Assembly (NCBI RefSeq): GCF_003052265.1
Contig: NZ_QANS01000006.1
Coordinates: 66,758-130,757 of the forward strand
Origin: Stenotrophobium rhamnosiphilum
GTDB lineage: Bacteria > Pseudomonadota > Gammaproteobacteria > Nevskiales > Nevskiaceae
DNA length: 64,000 bases
Reading direction: 5' to 3'
The position numbers and the translations under genes were made by a program. Every line of letters starts with the position of its first letter. Position 1 is the stretch's first letter. Of the stretch, positions 18,132 through 25,350 are shown one piece after another. The notes under the pieces are model-generated. The model searched no databases. It saw nothing but the letters and a program-made list of their open reading frames with translations, and was not told the origin of the DNA.

Positions 18132-19124
18132 ATGATTCTTACGATTCCTAAGCCACAACCCACTGAGCACGCGACGAGTATCCTGGCCCGACTACTTCGC
18201 TTGAATGGGCTAAAGGATCTAAGGCACCTACCCGATTTTGATTTCGAAATGAAATCAACTCGCGGGGTGGCTCTGGCTCGACTGCTGGGGCTGTCCCCTC
18301 AAGACTTCGTCAGGCAACACACCATTATCCCGTTTCGCTGCGCTGTGCATTTGCCTAGAGAGCAACAACCCTCATCAGCGGCGCACAGAGAATTTTCTGA
18401 TGATCTATCAAATCTATTTTCCATTAGGCCGCGTCCGCCATTTTATTGTTCGCGATGCAGGCAAGAGGATCTTGAATGGCACGGCTTCTCCTTTTGGAGA
18501 ACGACCCATCAGATACCTGGCGTCACTCGATGTCAGAAACATGAATTTCCGCTGACTGCCGCTGACGTCGATCCAATGCTGGTTCTACCCGAAGAAATTC
18601 GGCTCTCGCGTATCAAATATCAATCGATCGACTTGGCCGCAGAAGCAGGATATTCGCGAGAAACAGAATATGTAGAGCTTGCTGTAGATCTTCTCGACCT
18701 AAAACGGCCAATACTTCACTCTGTTCTTATTTCAAGACTGCAGTCTCGCGCAAAGAATTTTGGGTTTACTCTAAACAGCACTCGTGGCTTCAAACATTTG
18801 GAGATCAATCGCCATTTCGATCAATTTGCGCGAGATCGACTCTACAGTCCTCGCCGAAAATCAATCATGTATCCAGGGGTTTATTGCCGATATTTTTGGC
18901 GTCCAGAGAATCTCTCAAAAAGCATGTTGAATGCACTCCTTGGAACTCATTACGGAATAGTCGCCACCTGTCTATTGGCGCTAGCCTTGTCAGAGAACGG
19001 CGATGAAGCGGCGAAGCTTTTTCGCGCCCCAAGCCCGGAGACTACCCTCATTAATTCTTGTGAATCCCTATCAAGCAATAGTGATAACGCCCTCTCGCGG
19101 ATTCGCCAACGCGTCGAACAATGA
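18132..19124 (+). CDS. tniQ: TniQ family transposition target-selection protein 2
   Basis: A 330-residue divergent TniQ. The N-terminus TEHATSILARLLRLNG corresponds to the TniQ helix region. The zinc motif is FYCSRCRQEDLEWHGFSFWR followed by QIPGVTRCQKHEFPL, with the same Cx2C...CxxH spacing as the first copy. The two proteins share this layout but little obvious sequence, so they are not a recent duplication. Paired TniQ/TnsD genes in Tn7-like elements usually split the work between a fixed chromosomal site and a second type of target; that is an inference here. Confidence 0.82.
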   Translation: MILTIPKPQPTEHATSILARLLRLNGLKDLRHLPDFDFEMKSTRGVALARLLGLSPQDFVRQHTIIPFRCAVHLPREQQPSSAAHREFSDDLSNLFSIRPRPPFYCSRCRQEDLEWHGFSFWRTTHQIPGVTRCQKHEFPLTAADVDPMLVLPEEIRLSRIKYQSIDLAAEAGYSRETEYVELAVDLLDLKRPILHSVLISRLQSRAKNFGFTLNSTRGFKHLEINRHFDQFARDRLYSPRRKSIMYPGVYCRYFWRPENLSKSMLNALLGTHYGIVATCLLALALSENGDEAAKLFRAPSPETTLINSCESLSSNSDNALSRIRQRVEQ

Positions 19125-19268
19125 TTGGCACAGTTGATGTGTTGACGTATTGCCACGAAAAATCGCTATATGATTCTGCAGAAAGCGGCCATTTAGTGGC
19201 GTATCTCGACAGGCAACAATCAGCCCAAAGCGGTCACCGAGAAAATCCTGTCAGTTACGACGGGCTGT

Positions 19269-20384
19269 TTAGTGAGCCAATCCCGACCAGCCCAAATACC
19301 CCGTATACAAACCAACGCAGATAATGACGAAGCTAGAGAAATAGGGGGCACGTCTAGCGAAGGTCCCAAATCCACTCCAACGACGTGAAGCGTGTCGCAC
19401 ACTGAGTGCAGCTATCGTGCCGGATGCGACCATCGTCATGGCAAGACCGATGCTGAAGCAAAGGACCAACACAATGCCCAAGCTGTATTGCTTCAATTGG
19501 AGGCACAACAAGAGAATGGTGATGGAGGCAGGGCAAGGGATCAATCCTCCCGTTAGTCCAAACATCACGATCTGACCCGTTGTGATGTTCTTATTGGCGA
19601 AGCGGCGCTTGATGTCATTCGCGTGGGCCAATTCGTGTGCGTCTTGGTATCCCGGGGTCGACAGATCCAATCCACCATGATCATGCTCGTGAGCATGCTC
19701 TTCGAACAGCACATCAAAATCGTGCGCATGGGTTCCATGTTTGAGCGTCAGCCGAGCCGTGAACTCATGTGGTTCAGGAATCTCATCGGCAGATTCTAAG
19801 AAACCGTCTCGCTGCACAAACTGGAACGTTTGCGCTGTTCCATCCTGTCGCGTTGTTACTAAGGTGATGGAATCAGGTTCGGCAGAATGGATTGCCTTCC
19901 CGTGTTGCTTGAAGCGTATTCGGAAGCATGGCGGCACGTCTTTTTCAAAAACTTCTAAGGTAGCAACGCCGTGACCGGTATCAATGATCTTGGTTTCGTC
20001 ATGGTGATGATCATGGCCAGCTGACGCTTTCTCAAGCTGCTGATCTCGATACGTACGACGAAGCATCCATAAAGCGATGCCCACAATAAGGACCGCAGAG
20101 CCCAACTGAAAATACGGCTCGGTGCTCTCGGCATTGAACTGGCCACCCAGATGCATGCCCAAAAGCGCCACCGCCCAGACCACCGCGGTATGGGACACCG
20201 TAGCGGCAAGCCCGAGCAATACAGCCTGAGCGACGGTGCCACGAACAGCGACGATAAACGCCGCCATCATGGTTTTGGAATGGCCTGGTTCCAGCCCATG
20301 CAATGCGCCCAACAGGATTGCACTGGGAATGAACAGCCAAGCGTTGCCCGCTCCCTGCTGGAGCAACTCTGAGAATGAAGTCAT
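19269..20384 (-). CDS. NicO-family nickel/cobalt efflux protein (RcnA-like)
   Basis: A 371-residue inner-membrane protein. It has membrane segments near the N-terminus (FIPSAILLGALHGLEPGHSK, with the HxxEPGHS signature), a long His-rich loop (GHDHHHDETK and EEHAHEHDHGG), and a C-terminal membrane half with GLTGGLIPCPASITILLLC. These are hallmarks of RcnA/NicO exporters that expel Ni2+ or Co2+. About 120 residues between the halves form an extra soluble domain. The gene lies 8 bp after the CsoR/RcnR-like regulator and has AGGG 6 nt before the ATG. Confidence 0.88.
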   Translation of the reverse strand: MTSFSELLQQGAGNAWLFIPSAILLGALHGLEPGHSKTMMAAFIVAVRGTVAQAVLLGLAATVSHTAVVWAVALLGMHLGGQFNAESTEPYFQLGSAVLIVGIALWMLRRTYRDQQLEKASAGHDHHHDETKIIDTGHGVATLEVFEKDVPPCFRIRFKQHGKAIHSAEPDSITLVTTRQDGTAQTFQFVQRDGFLESADEIPEPHEFTARLTLKHGTHAHDFDVLFEEHAHEHDHGGLDLSTPGYQDAHELAHANDIKRRFANKNITTGQIVMFGLTGGLIPCPASITILLLCLQLKQYSLGIVLVLCFSIGLAMTMVASGTIAALSVRHASRRWSGFGTFARRAPYFSSFVIICVGLYTGYLGWSGLAH

Positions 20385-20392
20385 TGGAAGCC

Positions 20393-20659
20393 CTAAAGGT
20401 ATTTCGAGATATCGCGCAAGTCCTGCATGGACTGTTTGGAAACAGTCTCGCCGGGCTCAAGACAGTTATCGATGTGCTGATGAATGAAAGTTTTTTTGGC
20501 CTGTGTAATCGCTTTTTCAGCAGCCTGAAGCTGCATGGCCACGTCCGTGCATGATCGGTCTTCCTCGATCATGCCCACGATGGTATTCAGTTGCCCGATT
20601 GCCCTTCGAAGGCGTTTGATGATCTCGGGGTTAGCGGCGTGTGCATTGGAATGGCTCAT
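20393..20659 (-). CDS. CsoR/RcnR-family metal-sensing repressor
   Basis: An 88-residue all-helical repressor. The start is ATG 20659 (MSHSNAHAAN...), matching the MSH N-terminus that supplies a His ligand in RcnR. Ligand candidates are the Cys in EEDRSCTDV and the HQHIDNC cluster, so both RcnR-like (His) and CsoR-like (Cys-His-Cys) sets are possible. It probably represses itself and the NicO exporter by binding the C-tract operator just upstream, and releases on binding Ni or Co. Confidence 0.86.
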   Translation of the reverse strand: MSHSNAHAANPEIIKRLRRAIGQLNTIVGMIEEDRSCTDVAMQLQAAEKAITQAKKTFIHQHIDNCLEPGETVSKQSMQDLRDISKYL

Positions 20660-20666
20660 GCACAAA

Positions 20667-20688
20667 TACTATACCCCCCTACCGTATA
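20667..20688 (-). promoter_or_regulatory. Likely operator of the CsoR/RcnR-like repressor
   Basis: TACTATACCCCCCTACCGTA places a run of six C (G on the coding strand) between AT-rich half sites 8 bp upstream of the repressor start. G-tract operators of this form are typical of the CsoR/RcnR family. Confidence 0.75.
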
Positions 20689-20822
20689 CGGCAAGGGATG
20701 AAGAATCTTTAATAAGGCCACTGACTTTTGGCGAGCGCGTCGCGTTGATTCAATGACCGCAGCACGAACCCGGCCAAAGCCTTCACGAGTGAGCTAAGCA
20801 TTCAGCATCGATTAAGGGTGTC

Positions 20823-20859
20823 TTGACGCTGTCATATATTTCCATTAATTTGGAAATAT
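20823..20859 (+). promoter_or_regulatory. ars promoter with ArsR-type operator over the start codon
   Basis: TTGACG (20823-20828) and TAATTT (20846-20851) are spaced 17 bp. The inverted repeat ATATTTCCA/TGGAAATAT (20836-20844 and 20851-20859) spans the -10 box and the first bases of the arsR start codon. Predicted transcription start is close to the ATG at 20858, so the message may be leaderless or nearly so. Confidence 0.65.
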
Positions 20860-21190
20860 GAAATCAATAACTGCCGTAAATCGTCTCGCTGCTCTGGCGC
20901 AGGAAAGTCGCCTCGCCGTCTTCAGGTTGCTGGTTCAGAAAGGGCCAGAGGGTCTGTGCGTTAGCGATATTCAGAGTGCCTTGAAGGTTCCTTCGGCAAC
21001 GCTTTCGTTTCACCTGAAAGAACTGGTGAACGCGGGACTACTCAAGTCTCGGCAGGAAGGCCGATTTATTTACTACGCGCCTGACTTCAAGGCGATGAAC
21101 GACTTGCTCGGCTATCTCACTGAGAACTGCTGCGCGGGCGAACCCTGCGATGTTGAGTGCGCCCCTAAAACTGCTCGCTTGGAGAAGTAA
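20858..21190 (+). CDS. arsR: ArsR-family arsenic-responsive repressor
   Basis: A 110-residue winged-helix protein: LAQESRLAVFRLLVQKGPEG, then the recognition helix region VPSATLSFHLKELVNAGLL. The metalloid site is unusual in position: Cys residues cluster at the C-terminus (TENCCAGEPCDVEC) instead of in the ELCVCDL motif of the E. coli type. Such C-terminal Cys sets occur in other ArsR lineages that sense As(III). It opens the ars operon and probably binds the inverted repeat that overlaps its own start. Confidence 0.9.
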   Translation: MKSITAVNRLAALAQESRLAVFRLLVQKGPEGLCVSDIQSALKVPSATLSFHLKELVNAGLLKSRQEGRFIYYAPDFKAMNDLLGYLTENCCAGEPCDVECAPKTARLEK

Positions 21191-21192
21191 CC

Positions 21193-21693
21193 ATGAGTCA
21201 AAAACCTTACAACGTGCTGTTCCTCTGCACGGGTAATTCAGCACGGTCGATCATTGCCGAGGCGGCGATGAACAACCTCGCTATCAGCATGAGCAAGTTC
21301 AAAGCCTACAGCGCAGGCAGCCATCCCACCGGCACGGTCCATCCGATTGCTCTGGAATTTCTGGAGCGTGGTCATATCGCGACTGAAGGATTACGCAGCA
21401 AGAGTTGGGATGAGTTCGCGCAACCTGATTCACCTTTGCTCGATTTCGTGTTTACCGTTTGCGATAACGCTGCGGGCGAGAAATGTCCTTACTGGCCGGG
21501 GCAACCCATGACGGCACACTGGGGTATTCCTGACCCTGCCGCAGTTGAAGGTACGGACGAACAGAAGCGTAAAGCCTTTGGCGAAACGTTCATGACACTG
21601 CGCCGTCGTATTGAGCTGTTTGCCAGCCTTCCGTTCGACAAGCTGAATCGCATGGCGCTTCAAGAGCGCATAACGGACATCGGCACCCAATGA
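21193..21693 (+). CDS. arsC: Arsenate reductase, LMW-phosphatase type
   Basis: A 166-residue protein with the P-loop FLCTGNSARS (Cys near residue 12) followed by AGSHPTGTVHPIALEFL, FVFTVCDNAAGEKCPYWPGQ and HWGIPDPAAVEG. It reduces arsenate to arsenite using the P-loop Cys, with later Cys residues for disulfide relay; in this family thioredoxin or a similar reductant restores the enzyme. It starts 2 bp after the arsR stop and its stop overlaps the aquaporin start (ATGA). Confidence 0.9.
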   Translation: MSQKPYNVLFLCTGNSARSIIAEAAMNNLAISMSKFKAYSAGSHPTGTVHPIALEFLERGHIATEGLRSKSWDEFAQPDSPLLDFVFTVCDNAAGEKCPYWPGQPMTAHWGIPDPAAVEGTDEQKRKAFGETFMTLRRRIELFASLPFDKLNRMALQERITDIGTQ

Positions 21694-22403
21694 CATTCGC
21701 TCGACGTGTTGTTGCTGAAGGACTCGGCACCGCACTATTGCTCGCAGCTGTAGTGGGCTCAGGAATCATGGGCGAGCGTTTGGCGGGTGGAAACGTTGCT
21801 ATTGCGTTGCTCGCCAATTCTATCGCCACAGGTGGTGTCTTGATGGCGCTGATTCTGACCTTTGGGCCGATCTCTGGCGCTCACTTCAATCCAGCCGTGA
21901 CGTTAGCTGATGCCTCACAAGGTGGAGTCCCTTGGAATGAAGTCCCAGCGTATGTATCCGCGCAAGTGGTTGGCGCTTTTGCTGGCGTCGCTGCGGCGCA
22001 CTTGATGTTCGGTGAGCCGGTGTACAGCGCGTCGCTGCATGAACGCGCTGGCTCTGCTCAAGCCTTCAGTGAATTCGTTGCGACCTTTGGATTGCTTGCG
22101 GTGATCTGGGGTTGTGCAAGATTGCGTTCGTCTGCCGTGCCCTTTGCAGTCTCGGGCTACATCGTCGGCGCCTATTGGTTTACGGCCTCGACTTCATTCG
22201 CCAACCCTGCTGTGACGCTTGCCCGAGCCGCCACAAATACCTTCGCGGGCATACGGCCTGCTGATGCGCCGTTGTTTATCCTCGCGCAGCTTGCTGGAGC
22301 CTTTGCAGCCACCGTGATCTTCCGCTGGTTGATTCCCTCTTTACCTACTACCGCTTCGAGCGTCGTTGTTCCACATGACGGCATCGAAGGAGAACAAAAA
22401 TGA
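21690..22403 (+). CDS. MIP-family channel (AqpS-like), predicted arsenite channel
   Basis: A 237-residue membrane channel with two half-helix motifs, GAHFNPAVTLADA and TSFANPAVTLARA, and about six membrane segments. Aquaglyceroporins in ars operons (AqpS of Sinorhizobium meliloti) let uncharged As(OH)3 leave the cell after arsenate reduction. No ArsB or Acr3 pump is present here, so this channel is the only visible exit. Overlaps both neighbours by 4 bp. Confidence 0.88.
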   Translation: MTFARRVVAEGLGTALLLAAVVGSGIMGERLAGGNVAIALLANSIATGGVLMALILTFGPISGAHFNPAVTLADASQGGVPWNEVPAYVSAQVVGAFAGVAAAHLMFGEPVYSASLHERAGSAQAFSEFVATFGLLAVIWGCARLRSSAVPFAVSGYIVGAYWFTASTSFANPAVTLARAATNTFAGIRPADAPLFILAQLAGAFAATVIFRWLIPSLPTTASSVVVPHDGIEGEQK

Positions 22404-22801
22404 AAACGGTGATCTTTGCCTGCGTGCACAACGCAGGCCGCTCGCAGATGTCTGCGGCGTTCTTTAATCATCTTGCTGATCCCAAGAAAGCACGAGCCAT
22501 CTCCGCCGGGACTCAGCCAGCTGCCCGAGTGCATCCAGAAGTTTTAGAAGCCATGAAGGAAGTTGGCATCGATCTCGGTAATGCCATTCCGCAAAAACTA
22601 ACGGTAGAGCTTGCCGAAGGCGCAACACTACTCGTGACCATGGGCTGCGGTGACGAATGCCCATATGTGCCGGGACTCCGGCGCGATGATTGGCCACTGC
22701 AAGACCCAAAGGGACAGTCCGGCAACCGCGTACGTGAGATCAGAGACGATATTCGCAATCGCATCGTTGCATTGCTTCAAGCGGAAGGCTGGGCAATCTG
22801 A
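22400..22801 (+). CDS. arsC: Second arsenate reductase, LMW-phosphatase type
   Basis: A 133-residue protein with P-loop FACVHNAGRSQMSAAFFN, then AISAGTQPAARVHPEVLEAM and LLVTMGCGDECPYVPG, the usual ArsC-like phosphatase layout. The P-loop CVHNAGRS differs from the CTGNSARS of the first copy, so this is a separate lineage, not a tandem duplicate. GAAGGAGAA precedes the ATG. The start overlaps the channel gene stop. Confidence 0.87.
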   Translation: MKTVIFACVHNAGRSQMSAAFFNHLADPKKARAISAGTQPAARVHPEVLEAMKEVGIDLGNAIPQKLTVELAEGATLLVTMGCGDECPYVPGLRRDDWPLQDPKGQSGNRVREIRDDIRNRIVALLQAEGWAI

Positions 22802-22808
22802 GTTTGAT

Positions 22809-23255
22809 ATGAATACCGACATCGTCATCTATCACAACCCGGACTGCGGGACCTCGCGCAACACATTGGCGATGATTCGGAATGCAGGTATCGAACCGCA
22901 CGTCATTGAGTATCTGAAAACGCCGCCGTCACGAATAATGTTGATCTCGCTGATCGCTCGCATGGACATCAGCACGCGAGATCTGCTGCGCGAGAAGGGC
23001 ACGCCGTATGTGGACCTCGGGCTCTCCGATCCGGCATTGAACGATGAGCAGTTGCTCGACGCGATGATGGCTCACCCCATTTTGATTAACCGCGCCATTG
23101 TGGTGTCGCCACTTGGCGTTCGCCTGTGTCGCCCTTCAGAGGTGGTATTAGACCTGCTGCCAGAATCACAGCAAAGCGCTTTTACTAAAGAAGATGGCGA
23201 ACAGGTGTTGGATGCTCAAGGTCGCCGTGTTGCACCGAAAGGACACAGCGCGTGA
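22809..23255 (+). CDS. arsC: Glutaredoxin-type arsenate reductase
   Basis: A 148-residue protein of the thioredoxin-fold ArsC family: [21 protein letters not shown] gives the catalytic Cys, and [21 protein letters not shown] gives the conserved Arg region. It reduces arsenate with glutathione and glutaredoxin, unlike the two phosphatase-type enzymes upstream. I start at ATG 22809. The stop overlaps the arsH GTG start (GTGA). Confidence 0.9.
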   Translation: MNTDIVIYHNPDCGTSRNTLAMIRNAGIEPHVIEYLKTPPSRIMLISLIARMDISTRDLLREKGTPYVDLGLSDPALNDEQLLDAMMAHPILINRAIVVSPLGVRLCRPSEVVLDLLPESQQSAFTKEDGEQVLDAQGRRVAPKGHSA

Positions 23256-23995
23256 GCCGCATTCTTCTACTGTCTGATCCGGATCACTTACCGGCACTCG
23301 ATCCACAGTACGCATTTCGCCGCCCTGGGATTGGCTTGGGCCCGAATGAACCGAAGCCTCGCATCCTACTGCTCTATGGATCGTTGAGAGCTCGTTCGTT
23401 CTCACGACACGCTACTGAAGAGGCAGCGCGTCTGCTCAATTATTTTGGTGCTGAAACGCGGATTTTTGATCCTTCTGATCTTCCGTTGCCAGATCAGGTT
23501 TCTGGCGATAAACATCCTGCGGTGCAAGAACTGCGTGAGCTATCGATGTGGTCAGAAGGACACGTGTGGTGCAGCCCAGAACGACATGGCCAGATCACTG
23601 GCGTGATGAAAGCGCAGATCGATCATCTGCCGCTCAACATGGGTGGAATGCGACCCACGCAGGGACGAACGCTCGCGGTTATGCAGGTGTCTGGCGGTTC
23701 ACAATCATTCAATGCGGTGAACACGCTGCGATTACTGGGACGTTGGATGCGGATGTTCACGATCCCCAATCAATCGAGTGTCGCAAAGGCATTTGAGGAA
23801 TTCGATGCGGCGGGACGCATGAAGCCGTCCGCTTATTATGATCGTATTGTTGACGTGATGGAGGAGCTGGTTCGCTTCACGATACTGATGCGCCCCCATA
23901 CAGAACAACTCGTCAGCCGCTATTCCGAGCGCAAAGAAAGTGGCGCAATCATCGATCCGACAGCCGATCTTTCAGCGATTGCTATTGCTCGTTAA
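23252..23995 (+). CDS. arsH: ArsH organoarsenical oxidase / NADPH-FMN reductase
   Basis: A 247-residue flavodoxin-like protein starting at GTG 23252. FMN-binding region [21 protein letters not shown], then [20 protein letters not shown] and [21 protein letters not shown] are diagnostic of ArsH. It oxidises trivalent organoarsenicals and closes the ars operon. The order resembles the rhizobial arsR-aqpS-arsC-arsH type with extra reductases. Confidence 0.92.
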   Translation: MSRILLLSDPDHLPALDPQYAFRRPGIGLGPNEPKPRILLLYGSLRARSFSRHATEEAARLLNYFGAETRIFDPSDLPLPDQVSGDKHPAVQELRELSMWSEGHVWCSPERHGQITGVMKAQIDHLPLNMGGMRPTQGRTLAVMQVSGGSQSFNAVNTLRLLGRWMRMFTIPNQSSVAKAFEEFDAAGRMKPSAYYDRIVDVMEELVRFTILMRPHTEQLVSRYSERKESGAIIDPTADLSAIAIAR

Positions 23996-24111
23996 CCGAG
24001 CCCATCGACTGTCTGCAATTGGCACATAGTGCTAGGTCAATACCGTGAAGCGAGCGTCAGCTATTTGGCGACCGTGGCAAGGAGAGCGCGCACCATGCAA
24101 AGCCACATCAT

Positions 24112-25350
24112 TTACTCAGGCCTCCAGTCTGAATCATAAAATAGGTCTTCAAATCGGCGCACAGCGTCCGGATGTCCGCTCAGAAGTGCATCAACGGCAG
24201 GTCGCGTCGGAGCAAGAGACCCAGCTGCTGCCATCTCAAAATGCTTCATGGTCAAATTGCGAGAACCGCTCGCTATTGCCACCCTATGCGCCGCAATCCA
24301 AAGCGAAATTACCAAACGACGAATGCCGGCAGTCACGGAATGAATAAACTTTTTTAACTCATCATCGATAGCTAGACGAACATCGCTCCATTGATACATC
24401 TCCAACGTCTTTAGCAACATATTAAAGTCCGGGCTTTCGAAATTCTCCGCATGCCTAAATTCTATTTGTCCTCCCGTCGTCAATCGCTGCGAAACGGCAA
24501 ATCTCTTTTGCAATATTGCACTCGCGTCAGGCGTTCCCACTAGCATCAACGGCACCCCGCTCTCCTCGATTATTTCCATTAACGTCTTTAGGGTCACGTC
24601 ATCTGAGAGACGCAAATCAAGCTCTTTACGACCACGCTTAGAACGCCTCTGCTCAATGGACGGAAGCTTGAATAGATTTTGCACTTCATCAATGACGAGA
24701 AGTCCAAGAAAGTGAGTCTGAACAAATCTCACCCAGTTTTGGAGTGACCCATGCAGGTCCCTATTGCTTATGGTCAGAAGCTGAAGTACTTCCGGGTCTT
24801 TAAAGGCAAACGCCGTAGCGTCAATCAATGCCGCAAGGAGACTCTTGAGGTTTCCGGAGGGCGGCATTTGAATATATAGCCAGCACAACTGCGTTAGTCC
24901 TCCAGTACAGTTTGGAAACTCCGGATGTACGTAAACCTGCGTATACCCCTCTAGCACTCTCTGAATACATTTGGTTTTGCCTAGGCCAGAGGCCCCGATC
25001 ACGAATGCCGCCGGACCCGGCTCAGCAGCCAGCGGGCTAGATATCTCCGAGAAAAAACTGCGCCAAACTGTAGGATTAAAGGGATTTCTCTCCATGTATC
25101 CTTCGTGCAGCATAAGATCAATGGTTCTCGCGACAGTCAGCATATCGGCCGACGGAGCGCGAATACTCCTAATGCGTCCAAGCTCATAATTTCGCCCAAT
25201 AAGAGTCTGATTTATATCTGCACTCGGCTTAGGAGGAAGGCGCTTCAGTTTCCTCAGTATTTCTGCGTCATCTGGAATACATCCCAACGCCAAATGAAGA
25301 ATATTGGTGCCGTCGACGCTACAGCCCGCTCCATTCGATTGACCTTTCAT
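24112..25350 (-). CDS. tnsC: TnsC-like AAA+ ATPase
   Basis: A 412-residue transposition regulator. Walker A GASGLGKT near residue 117, Walker B LLVIDEVQNL near residue 220, and sensor region VPLMLVGTPDAS. TnsC assembles on target DNA with TniQ and activates the TnsAB transposase. The C-terminal part (TAGIRRLVISLWIAAHRVAI) matches the usual AAA+ lid. Its ATG overlaps the tnsB stop by 4 bp. Confidence 0.92.
   Translation of the reverse strand: MKGQSNGAGCSVDGTNILHLALGCIPDDAEILRKLKRLPPKPSADINQTLIGRNYELGRIRSIRAPSADMLTVARTIDLMLHEGYMERNPFNPTVWRSFFSEISSPLAAEPGPAAFVIGASGLGKTKCIQRVLEGYTQVYVHPEFPNCTGGLTQLCWLYIQMPPSGNLKSLLAALIDATAFAFKDPEVLQLLTISNRDLHGSLQNWVRFVQTHFLGLLVIDEVQNLFKLPSIEQRRSKRGRKELDLRLSDDVTLKTLMEIIEESGVPLMLVGTPDASAILQKRFAVSQRLTTGGQIEFRHAENFESPDFNMLLKTLEMYQWSDVRLAIDDELKKFIHSVTAGIRRLVISLWIAAHRVAIASGSRNLTMKHFEMAAAGSLAPTRPAVDALLSGHPDAVRRFEDLFYDSDWRPE

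Noticed and set aside
19139-19160. TGTTGACG start as a possible inner left end of the transposon
   Set aside because: No matching repeat sites follow it and no partner end or duplication fits, while 16838 matches the 56016 end in tip length, site and duplication.
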